The notes under the pieces are model-generated. The model was not told the DNA's origin. It did not search any database and saw nothing but the letters and a program-made list of their open reading frames with translations. A stretch of 64,000 bases of DNA from QFNR01 sp043842855 (GTDB lineage: Bacteria; Pseudomonadota; Gammaproteobacteria; Burkholderiales; Neisseriaceae), in NCBI GenBank assembly GCA_043842855.1, contig JBBPJF010000002.1, positions 186,001-250,000 of the forward strand, read 5' to 3'. Below are positions 53,626 through 61,851 of the stretch, piece by piece; the first letter of the stretch is position 1, and each line of letters opens with the position of its first letter. The position numbers were made by a program, and so were the translations under genes.

Positions 53626-56388
53626 GTGTCTGGAACCTGTCAAGAGACAGTGATTGAGCTTTGTTCGGTTACCCATCAGTATGGGAAAGTTCGAGCCTTA
53701 GATGACGTTTCTTTGTGTCTGAATCGGGGAACAACAGTAGCTTTAATAGGGCCCGATGGGGTAGGAAAATCTACTTTGTTGAGTTTGATTGCGGGTATTA
53801 AGAAACTGCAGAGGGGTTCTATCAGCTTGTTCGGAGAGGTTTTTAGCACACAAAGAGCTAAGGATCAGCTTTCTTCACGCATAGCTTTTATGCCCCAGGG
53901 CTTGGGTAGAAATCTATATTTCTCGCTATCTATCTACGAAAATATCGACTTTATTGCTCGATTATTTGGGGTTGATGCGAGCATTCGCGAGCAGAAGATT
54001 GAACAACTATTGTTGTCTACAGGGTTGTACGAATTTAAAGAAAAACCTGTAGGTCAGCTTTCAGGCGGCATGAAGCAAAAACTGAGTTTATGCTGTGCTT
54101 TAGTTCACAATCCAGAGATTTTAATCTTAGATGAGCCCACTACAGGGGTGGATCCACTTTCCCGTCGACAATTTTGGTCATTGATTGAGAAATTGAGGAT
54201 TTTCAACCCAGGTATGACGCTGTTAGTAGCTACTGCCTATATGGAAGAAGCTGAGCGTTTTGAACATTTAATAGGGCTATTTAATGGAAAGATTTTATTT
54301 GATCAAAGCTTGGAAGCATTATTGCGTTCTACAGGAAAGCAATCAGTAGAGGAAGCATTTGTCCACTACCTTCCTGACAAGTACCAGGCAAAGGAGGAAC
54401 TGGTCTTAACCCCTTTCCAAAAAATTCCTCATGAACCTCCAGTGATGCAAGCTCAAAATTTGACGAAAAAATTTGGTGAATTTACTGCAGTTAATAATGT
54501 TAACTTTTCGATTGAAAAAGGAGAAATTTTTGGTTTCTTAGGGTCGAATGGTTGCGGTAAAACCACTACGATGAAGATGTTAACTGGTTTGATTAAAGCC
54601 TCCTCAGGTAGTGCTACTTTGTTGGGACAACCAGTGAATGCTACAGATGCTTCAACTAAAATGAAAATAGGCTATATGTCGCAACTATTTTCTCTATATG
54701 AGGAGTTATCGGTTAGGGAGAACCTTCGCTTACACGCCAAGCTTTATCAGATGGATCCCAAAACCATTGAACCCATGATCGATAAGGCTCTGGAGCGCTT
54801 TGATCTTAAAGATGTAGCTGCTGTTGAACCGCGGAATATATCTTTGGGCATGCAGCAGCGATTACAGTTAGCAGCTGCCTGTTTACATCAACCCCAAGTA
54901 TTGATTTTGGATGAACCAACTTCAGGTGTTGATCCTGTCGCTAGAGATATGTTCTGGCGATATTTAGTTACTTTGGCTCGGCAAGATCATATTACTATCT
55001 TTATATCTACTCATTTTATGAATGAGGCCCAGCGCTGTGATCGAATTTCACTGATGGATGGAGGAGAAGTACTGGCTATAGGGACTAGTCAGGAACTACA
55101 GAAAGAAATTGGTGCAGAGAGCCTAGAAGAAGCTTTTATTCAGTATTTACTCCGTGCTCATGGACAAAGTTCCGTGGAAGCAAGTGTCAAGATAAGTGAT
55201 GTCGAGAAAGGTAATATTTTACAGTCTTCCGGTAAACCGCCTCGTTTGGGTCGGGGACTATTCGCCTGGTTTGGTTTAACCTTTATTTTTGCTCGTAGGG
55301 AATGGAAAGAACTAATAAGAGATAAGATCAGAATTAGCTTTACTTTTCTTGGACCCTTATTATTATTACTTTGTTCAGTTCTATGTATTTCTTTTGACGT
55401 AGAAAATATACGTTTTAGTGTTTTAGATGAAGATCATTCAACATTAAGTCATCAGCTAGTGCAAAAATTTGCAGGATCGCGTTACTTTAAACAGGTTTCT
55501 GAAATTGATTCTTTCCAACAGTTGACCCCAGAGCTGAGGAGAAGAGATATCGATTTAGTCATCAACGTTCCGGCGCACTATGCTAAAGCTTTAAATGAGC
55601 ACAGTCATCCCCAAGTTAATTTTATGGTAGATGGGTCACAGCCTTTTAAGGCTTCTAGTATAAAGGAATATATCTCGGGCATTATGTTAGACTACGCTAC
55701 TGAGCAAGCGGTTACTGAGGATAAGCTGTTGGGAAGGCATATTCCAGCTTTTTTAGAGCCTCGGTTTATGTATAACACAGAATTTAAGACTATCTATAGT
55801 ATTGTGCCCGGTCAGTTAATGTTAACGATTATACTCGTCACCATTATGCTGACTGCCTTAGGGATAGTTAGAGAAAGAGAAAATGGATCTATCATCAATT
55901 TTTATACTTCACCAGCCCATGTAACCCAGTATTTGATAGGAAAGCAATTACCGTATGTAGGTTTAAGTTTTCTCAGCGGGAGCTGTTTGCTATATTTTTC
56001 AGTAGTGGTACTGGGTGTAGCCTACAAGGGTTCTCTACTAGCTCTACTACTTGGCCTGGGGCTTTATTTATTTGCCACTTCCGGACTAGGATTATTACTT
56101 TCCGTTTTTGCAAAAAAGGAACTTTCAGTACTTTTTCTATCTGCCATTGTTACGCTAATTCCTGCCTCTAATTTTTCAGGTTTAATTTATCCCGTATCCA
56201 CGCTGACAGGGGCGAGTTATTGGATCGGCAATTTATTTCCAGCTTCCTGGTTTCAACAGATCAGTGTAGGGGTATTTAATAAGGGTTTGGGAATCAATGA
56301 TCTCTTGTCTCAGTATGGTGCCCTATTTCTATTTTCGGTGTTCTTTATGGGATTGGCATGCTTATTTCTAAGGAAGGAGGAAAAATAG
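53626..56388 (+). CDS. RbbA-like double ATPase/permease ABC exporter
   Basis: A 920-residue fusion beginning with GTG. ABC domain 1 (about 1-235): Walker A GPDGVGKST, signature LSGGMKQKL, Walker B LILDEPTTGVDP. ABC domain 2 (about 270-505): Walker A GSNGCGKTT, signature ISLGMQQRL with Leu in place of the first Gly of LSGGQ, Walker B LILDEPTSGVDP. An ABC-2 permease domain (about 545-915) follows, with one helix, a periplasmic domain of about 170 residues and five C-terminal helices. The layout matches E. coli RbbA/YhiH, so it is more likely an exporter than a ribosomal factor. It works with the separate permease encoded 18 bases downstream. Confidence 0.9.
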   Translation: MSGTCQETVIELCSVTHQYGKVRALDDVSLCLNRGTTVALIGPDGVGKSTLLSLIAGIKKLQRGSISLFGEVFSTQRAKDQLSSRIAFMPQGLGRNLYFSLSIYENIDFIARLFGVDASIREQKIEQLLLSTGLYEFKEKPVGQLSGGMKQKLSLCCALVHNPEILILDEPTTGVDPLSRRQFWSLIEKLRIFNPGMTLLVATAYMEEAERFEHLIGLFNGKILFDQSLEALLRSTGKQSVEEAFVHYLPDKYQAKEELVLTPFQKIPHEPPVMQAQNLTKKFGEFTAVNNVNFSIEKGEIFGFLGSNGCGKTTTMKMLTGLIKASSGSATLLGQPVNATDASTKMKIGYMSQLFSLYEELSVRENLRLHAKLYQMDPKTIEPMIDKALERFDLKDVAAVEPRNISLGMQQRLQLAAACLHQPQVLILDEPTSGVDPVARDMFWRYLVTLARQDHITIFISTHFMNEAQRCDRISLMDGGEVLAIGTSQELQKEIGAESLEEAFIQYLLRAHGQSSVEASVKISDVEKGNILQSSGKPPRLGRGLFAWFGLTFIFARREWKELIRDKIRISFTFLGPLLLLLCSVLCISFDVENIRFSVLDEDHSTLSHQLVQKFAGSRYFKQVSEIDSFQQLTPELRRRDIDLVINVPAHYAKALNEHSHPQVNFMVDGSQPFKASSIKEYISGIMLDYATEQAVTEDKLLGRHIPAFLEPRFMYNTEFKTIYSIVPGQLMLTIILVTIMLTALGIVRERENGSIINFYTSPAHVTQYLIGKQLPYVGLSFLSGSCLLYFSVVVLGVAYKGSLLALLLGLGLYLFATSGLGLLLSVFAKKELSVLFLSAIVTLIPASNFSGLIYPVSTLTGASYWIGNLFPASWFQQISVGVFNKGLGINDLLSQYGALFLFSVFFMGLACLFLRKEEK

Positions 56389-56406
56389 GTATATGGCGGA
56401 TAAGTT

Positions 56407-57534
56407 ATGAAGCAAAAAATAAGCAATGTACTAGCTCTTATCTATAAAGAGTTAAAGAGCCTGCTGCGTGATATCCCGTTAGTGATAATGATCATAGTAG
56501 TATTTACCTTTGTTCTGGCTTCTGTTTTTCAGCAAGTCACTTCAGAAGTAAAAAATGCTACAGTAGCTTTTGTGGATGAGGATCATTCAGAGCTTTCTCG
56601 AAGCATGTTAGATGCATTAAATCCTCCTTATTTCAAAAAACCAGTACCGATTGCACCCAAAGAAGTATTTCCAGCGATGGAACATGGTGAGTATATCTTT
56701 ACCGTACATTTCCCTCCTCACTTTCAAGACAAAATGATCAACTTTGAAGATAGCAGAGTCCAATTGCTTGTGGATGCTACTTCTATGACTCAAGCAGGCA
56801 TTGGCACAGCTTATATTCAGAAGTTATTCACACAAGCACTATTGCAGTTTTACCATACCAATCAAAAAATAGATTGGTTGCCTGTTGAAGAAAATACAAG
56901 GATTTATTTTGATGAAAATAACGAGTCGGGTCGTTATAGTGCAGTAATGCAACTAGTAATGAACCTAACTTTGTTATCCTTAGTATTGGTGGGGTCAGCT
57001 ACTATTCGAGAAAAAGAACATGGAACCATTGAACACTTATTGGTGATGCCAGTTAGTGTTTTTGAAATTGCCCTGGCCAAAATTATTTCCAATGGAATTG
57101 TGATCCTAGCAGCAGCAATGTTAGCTTTATATGGGGTATTACATGTATGGCTTAAAGTGCCTATTCATGGCTCCCCATTTTGGTTACTCATTTGCTGCTG
57201 GGCCTATATTTTTTCTGCTACTTCAGCTGGGATGTTTTTAGCCACATTGGTTCCTTCAATGCCACAGTTTGGTCTCATCATCACACCACTTGTCATGATC
57301 ACCCATTTTACTTCGGGTGGGGTTTCACCTGTAGAAGCTATGCAGCCCTGGGTGCAAAAGTTGGTACAATTTCTTCCTACTACCCACTTTGTCTACAATA
57401 TCCAGGATTTAATCTTTAGGGGTAATGGCTTCCAATCTATTGCCTTCTCACTTCTGGTACTACTTGTTTATGGACTATTTTTTTTCCTACTAGCTTTACT
57501 AAGATTTAGGATAATGTTGCAAAAATTCAATTGA
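56407..57534 (+). CDS. ABC-2 type permease (YhhJ-like)
   Basis: A 375-residue permease with an N-terminal helix, a periplasmic domain (about 45-175; FVDEDHSELSRSMLDALNPPYF) and five C-terminal helices. The signature ATIREKEHGTIEHLLVMPVSVFEI is typical of YhhJ/YbhR. It is homologous to the C-terminal half of the preceding protein, with a shared VLDEDHS/VDEDHS start of the periplasmic domain. The two would form a heterodimeric pore. It follows by 18 bases and precedes the outer-membrane factor by 13. Confidence 0.9.
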   Translation: MKQKISNVLALIYKELKSLLRDIPLVIMIIVVFTFVLASVFQQVTSEVKNATVAFVDEDHSELSRSMLDALNPPYFKKPVPIAPKEVFPAMEHGEYIFTVHFPPHFQDKMINFEDSRVQLLVDATSMTQAGIGTAYIQKLFTQALLQFYHTNQKIDWLPVEENTRIYFDENNESGRYSAVMQLVMNLTLLSLVLVGSATIREKEHGTIEHLLVMPVSVFEIALAKIISNGIVILAAAMLALYGVLHVWLKVPIHGSPFWLLICCWAYIFSATSAGMFLATLVPSMPQFGLIITPLVMITHFTSGGVSPVEAMQPWVQKLVQFLPTTHFVYNIQDLIFRGNGFQSIAFSLLVLLVYGLFFFLLALLRFRIMLQKFN

Positions 57535-57547
57535 AAAAGGGTAATGG

Positions 57548-59011
57548 ATGAGAGTTAAGCATTTACTATTGGCATTTGTTCTTCTATTGGGGGTTGAGGG
57601 ATGTCATTTGTCACCCGTTCCAACCTTACCTAAACTTAGTGTGCCTGCTCAGTTTGATAATGTCACTTCCCTTCCTACACATGATGCTGATTTAGAACAA
57701 TGGTGGAAAGAATGGCAGGATCCCACTCTGACAGCCTTGATTGAAGAAGGTTTAAAGAATAGTCCTTCTATTAAGAAAGCTAGACAAAATATGAAACTGG
57801 CTACAGCCTATCACGCGATGGTTCAGGCTGATTTATGGCCAATGATAGGTTTTTCAGGCAGGAAAACTTGGGGTCATGGGCAAATAGAAAATTCTTATTT
57901 GGATGACTTAAACATAGGGCGAACCAGTACGGATATTGAAGCACGGCAGCTTGGTTTGTTTAGCCGGTGGAATGTGGACTTGTTTGGGCAAAAACGCAAT
58001 GAAGCTCAATCGAGCTATTATAATTTGCTGAGCGCCAAAGAAATGTTCCATGCTGCTCAGATGTCTTTATCCAGTCGTATTGCAGAGAACTATTTTAATG
58101 CAATAGCCACTCATTCCCAGCAGCAAATCAGCCAGGAAGCTTTGGCTGACCTGGAAAATTTATTGAGATATACTCAGCGGCGTTTTGAGGCCGGAGAGAC
58201 TAACCCAACCGAAATTAGTGAGCTAAAAGCTAGAATTGCTCAATTACACTCGCAGCAGGCCCTGTTAGGAGCGCAACTGGAACAGATAGAAAAAAGCATA
58301 GCTGTATTAATTGGCCACACTCCTCAAGGGTACCATGTCCCTTATCAGAAAAAAGTGCTTGATAGAAATCCTAGCTTGCCTACTGGTATAAAACCAGACT
58401 CTTTAATCTACAGGCGTCCTGATTTGATGGCTAAACAAAGACAAATCTGTGCTTTAACTTCCAAATATAAAGCTGCACAGGCCGATTTATTTCCTAAGTT
58501 TTATCTTAATTTTGGCCTGTTACAGGGTAAGCTGGGAATTAGCACCTTCTCTAAAGGTCTGTTATCGGGCCCTTTATGGGATATAGGAGTGGATTTACCT
58601 ATTTTTACGGCAGGGAAGATTAAAGCACATATTCGAGCTACAGAAGCTATGCTAAGGAGTGCTTTTGAAGATTACGATGAAGCACTACTGAGCGCGCTTC
58701 AAGAAGTAGATAGCAGCTATCGTTGGGCTGAGGCTTATAGAGATAGTGTGACCCAACTATTGGTAACGCAGCAGAAATTGCTAAAACGTTCTAGTGATAG
58801 TCAAAAATTATTCAAATATGGCGAATTCACTTATGACAAATTTTTATTAAATCACCTCGATTTTTTGAAGGCTAGGGAAGCATTGATTAGAGAAAAACTG
58901 AACCAGGCCAGAGCAACCATCTTGCTGTATCAAGCTTTAGGAGGAGGGTGGTCTCAAGGAGAGGTAAGCCATCCCCCCTCTAATCACCCTAATGAAGCGC
59001 CCAGAAATTAA
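57548..59011 (+). CDS. NodT/TolC-type outer-membrane efflux lipoprotein
   Basis: A 487-residue outer-membrane factor. The signal ends in VEGC (Cys19), giving a lipid-anchored protein. The mature part has the duplicated TolC layout of beta-barrel strands and long helices: WWKEWQDPTLTALIEEGLKNSPSIKKAR, then YRRPDLMAKQRQICA and SGPLWDIGVDLPIF, typical of the NodT family. It trimerises into the exit duct for the exporter encoded upstream. Last gene of the operon; it converges on hemA with an 11-base gap. Confidence 0.9.
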   Translation: MRVKHLLLAFVLLLGVEGCHLSPVPTLPKLSVPAQFDNVTSLPTHDADLEQWWKEWQDPTLTALIEEGLKNSPSIKKARQNMKLATAYHAMVQADLWPMIGFSGRKTWGHGQIENSYLDDLNIGRTSTDIEARQLGLFSRWNVDLFGQKRNEAQSSYYNLLSAKEMFHAAQMSLSSRIAENYFNAIATHSQQQISQEALADLENLLRYTQRRFEAGETNPTEISELKARIAQLHSQQALLGAQLEQIEKSIAVLIGHTPQGYHVPYQKKVLDRNPSLPTGIKPDSLIYRRPDLMAKQRQICALTSKYKAAQADLFPKFYLNFGLLQGKLGISTFSKGLLSGPLWDIGVDLPIFTAGKIKAHIRATEAMLRSAFEDYDEALLSALQEVDSSYRWAEAYRDSVTQLLVTQQKLLKRSSDSQKLFKYGEFTYDKFLLNHLDFLKAREALIREKLNQARATILLYQALGGGWSQGEVSHPPSNHPNEAPRN

Positions 59012-59022
59012 ACGCCTAGAAA

Positions 59023-60210
59023 TTAAATAAGTGCTTTCAAAGCATTAACTAGCGAAATAATCATGTCAACATTGTGGTAGGGCGTTGGTGTGAGTCTGAG
59101 ACGCTCAGCCCCAACAGGCACGGTGGGATAATTGATGGCTTGCGCATAAATATTATAGTCACGTAATAGGAGTTCGCTAAGTCTCAGGGTTTTCTTGGCA
59201 TCTTTAATTAGCAGGGGGACAATGTGAGTTTGACTGGACATCACAGGTAAATCCGCTTCTAGGAGGGCTTGTTTGAGTAGCTTGACTTGTAGTTGATGCT
59301 TTTCTCTAAGTTCGTGATGACGGCGCAGATACTGAATAGAAGCCAAGGCTCCAGCACAGAGCACGGGGCTAAGACTGGTAGTAAAGATAAACCCTGCTGC
59401 AATAGAACGAATGGCATCGATTACCATATCATTAGCAGCTATATAACCTCCCTGAATACCAAAAGCTTTTCCCAATGTGCCGTTGATGATATCGATTCTA
59501 TTTTGTAGGGCAAGTTCTTCCAGCTTTCCAGCTCCCTGCTTTCCATACAAACCTACTGCGTGCACCTCGTCTAGATAAGTGATGGCATTGTAGGTATCTG
59601 CTAGGTCTGCAATAGCTAAAATAGGACTGACATTTCCATCCATGGAATAGATGGACTCAAAGACAATGCAGGGTACTTCATTTTGGTCTGTAATGCCCTG
59701 TAAAGCTTGTTCTAAGGCAACGAGATTACCATGAGGAATAATGGTTTTAGGTTTTCGGCTATGACGAATGCCTGCAATTAGGCTATTGTGATTTTGTTGA
59801 TCGCTAACAAAATGAATACGAGGGATAATCCGACTCAAAGCAATTAAAGTCCACTCATTGGCAACATAGGCGCTGGGAAAAAGGAGAGCAGCTTCCTTGT
59901 CATGCAAATTTGCCAATTCAATTTCTAGGAGACGATGGTACTGGCTGGTACCGCTGATATTCCTTGTGCCACCAGCTCCGGCTCCAAAGTAATTTAGGGT
60001 AGTGCGCATGGCTTCCAGTACACTAGGATGATGTCCCATACCGAGGTAGTCGTTTGAACACCAGTTAATAATCTCTTGGTTACCACGTGGTCCCTGCCAC
60101 AAGGCACGTGGAAATGAATTTTTTTCATAAGAAAGCTCATTAAAAATTCTATAATTACCTTCTTTTTTTAGTTGAGCAATGAGTGCCTCAAAAGGTTGTA
60201 GATCAATCAT
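59023..60210 (-). CDS. hemA: 5-Aminolevulinate synthase (C4 pathway)
   Basis: A 395-residue alpha-oxoamine synthase that condenses glycine and succinyl-CoA to 5-aminolevulinate, the first step of haem synthesis. WCSNDYLGMGHHP, GAGAGGTRNISGT (77-88), His141, DEVHAVGLYG (214-223) and PLP-Lys248 in GTLGKAFG are present. The ALAS-specific C-terminal INYPTVPVGAERLRLTPTP separates it from KBL, BioF and serine palmitoyltransferase. ALAS is typical of Alphaproteobacteria and mitochondria, whereas Beta/Gammaproteobacteria usually use glutamyl-tRNA reductase. A separate start of the leftward transcript near 60230 is likely (TAAGGAGGA is nearby on the plus strand only). Confidence 0.93.
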   Translation of the reverse strand: MIDLQPFEALIAQLKKEGNYRIFNELSYEKNSFPRALWQGPRGNQEIINWCSNDYLGMGHHPSVLEAMRTTLNYFGAGAGGTRNISGTSQYHRLLEIELANLHDKEAALLFPSAYVANEWTLIALSRIIPRIHFVSDQQNHNSLIAGIRHSRKPKTIIPHGNLVALEQALQGITDQNEVPCIVFESIYSMDGNVSPILAIADLADTYNAITYLDEVHAVGLYGKQGAGKLEELALQNRIDIINGTLGKAFGIQGGYIAANDMVIDAIRSIAAGFIFTTSLSPVLCAGALASIQYLRRHHELREKHQLQVKLLKQALLEADLPVMSSQTHIVPLLIKDAKKTLRLSELLLRDYNIYAQAINYPTVPVGAERLRLTPTPYHNVDMIISLVNALKALI

Positions 60211-60752
60211 AGTTTATTGTCAGTGGTAAGGAGGATAGGTTAGTGAAGTAGATAGGGTTTAAAAAAACCTTTTCTTATGAGCCAGTGGGTAGTCCTTTTA
60301 AAATTCAGTTACGAATGAGGAAGTTAAAAATAATAGGAGCGCTAAGGTATTGGTTTTCCTTAGTTTCTTCCTCAGGAGCCACTGGCTTAGGGCTACTTTT
60401 ACAGTACGAGAGGAATTACAGGCCAGATTAGAACAGTTTGAGAAAAAAATATCAACTGGGCGAGAGTGATTAAGGATTAATTATAGCTTTACAGGTAATA
60501 GATATAAGCAAATAGAATTAGTCATTGTGACAATAAAAAACGCGTAGCTGACCTAACAACAGTAAACAAATAGGAGCTTCATTTGGATTCAAAAATAAAA
60601 GTAAGCGATTCCTGAGAGAGTATGATAGATACTTTCCTCAAGCCTCAAATACTCTATGATCCAACTTCCAAAAAGCATAGTGGCGACGGAAAATTCTTTG
60701 AGCGGTCCGCTTTTGAGAAATAAATCAAAAAAATGGTAATCGAAAACATCAG
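60211..60752. other. Gene-free region with a nested inverted repeat
   Basis: About 540 bases between hemA and the AmgK-like gene. It holds the three-level inverted repeat described separately. On the plus strand a short start-less frame near 60405-60470 (ELQARLEQFEKKISTGRE) looks like the tail of a coiled-coil protein and may be a gene remnant. No tRNA or clear promoter was found. Confidence 0.4.
60279..60388. repeat. Nested inverted repeat, possible structured RNA or decayed element
   Basis: Three pairs of arms lie inside one another: GAGCCAGTGG (60279-60288) with CCACTGGCTT (60379-60388), 9 of 10 matched; TGAGGAAG (60316-60323) with CTTCCTCA (60367-60374), perfect; CTAAGG (60342-60347) with CCTTAG (60358-60363), perfect, around a ten-base loop. 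The spacers are long on the left (27 and 18 bases) and short on the right (4 and 3). Such nesting could fold as an RNA hairpin with large bulges, or mark a small non-autonomous element. There is no T-run, so it is not a simple terminator. Confidence 0.55.
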
Positions 60753-61778
60753 CTAGAAAGTAAAACCCTTCTCTACCGTAATATCTGGGCCAGTTAGTTC
60801 AAGCAATAGCTGATACAGAGGGAGAAGCGCTTGATAGCGGCGGGTTGTATTTTTTAAATATTGTAGAATCCTTGGTATTTCGTTCAAGTAGGCGTCTTTC
60901 TGATCGCGAAATTTTAGGCGAGCAAAAATCCCCGCTACTTTGAGGTGACGTTGAACACCTATCCATTCATATTGCTGATAGAAAGTATCAAAGGCGCTAT
61001 TTACGGGCAAACCCACACGTTTAGCATTTTCCCAATACCGTATAACTAAATCTAAGGTAAAGGCCTCATCCCAAGTGATAAAGGCATCCCGAGTCAAAGA
61101 AAGTAAATCGTAGCAAATACTACCCCAGCGGGCATCTTGGAAATCAATTACACCTACAGTCTGATCCTCTAATAACATCAGGTTTCGGATAATATAATCT
61201 CGATGGACATATACGCAGGGCTGGTTAAGTATAGAACTTAGTAAAAGTGACTTAGCTGCTTGCCACGTTTTCCATTGAGTATCTGTCATAGTCTTTAGGT
61301 AGTACTTAGGTATACACCACTCAACAAACAAATCCATTTCTCGGCTGAGTTCCTCTTCTGAATAAGGAGGTAATTTATCAGGCTGGGAAGTAGTTTGTAT
61401 TGATATTAAGGTAAAGACAGCTTTTAGAAGCAAGGCTTTGTGCCATTCCGGATCCACATTAGATTTCAACAATCTAATGAAAGTATTATCTCCAAAATCC
61501 TCTAGAGCCATCCAGCCTCTTTCTAATTGAAAATGATAGATCTCAGGTACTCGGACCCCCTGAAATAGTTGCTGTACTTGAATGTAAGGAGATAGAATGT
61601 CGTCTTCAGGGGGTGTTTGCATAATCATTAAGGTGCGCTGATTCTGTAAAATAGCGCGGTAATATTTTCTACACCCCGCATCAGATGCGGCAAAATTCAA
61701 TTCAACCAACTGACCAGGATAAAGTCCGTTTATCCATTTTCTTAGATCGTTTAACTCCAAATTATCGGCCTGTAGCAT
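60753..61778 (-). CDS. AmgK-like sugar kinase (aminoglycoside phosphotransferase fold)
   Basis: A 341-residue APH-fold kinase. The catalytic loop YVHRDYIIRNLMLL carries the Brenner Asp and Asn, followed by the metal-binding VIDFQDARWGSICYDLLSL. AmgK phosphorylates N-acetylmuramic and N-acetylglucosamine at C1 in a peptidoglycan recycling route; its gene is often divergent from lptD, as here (73-base gap), and usually followed by the nucleotidyltransferase murU. No murU follows here: a 540-base gap lies downstream. Function is inferred from fold and context. Confidence 0.75.
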   Translation of the reverse strand: MLQADNLELNDLRKWINGLYPGQLVELNFAASDAGCRKYYRAILQNQRTLMIMQTPPEDDILSPYIQVQQLFQGVRVPEIYHFQLERGWMALEDFGDNTFIRLLKSNVDPEWHKALLLKAVFTLISIQTTSQPDKLPPYSEEELSREMDLFVEWCIPKYYLKTMTDTQWKTWQAAKSLLLSSILNQPCVYVHRDYIIRNLMLLEDQTVGVIDFQDARWGSICYDLLSLTRDAFITWDEAFTLDLVIRYWENAKRVGLPVNSAFDTFYQQYEWIGVQRHLKVAGIFARLKFRDQKDAYLNEIPRILQYLKNTTRRYQALLPLYQLLLELTGPDITVEKGFTF

Positions 61779-61851
61779 ATTATTTTTATTAGGATTTAGG
61801 TTAAAATAAGCGCCATTCTATCGCATTTAGTCTAAAGGGTACCAGATTTTG

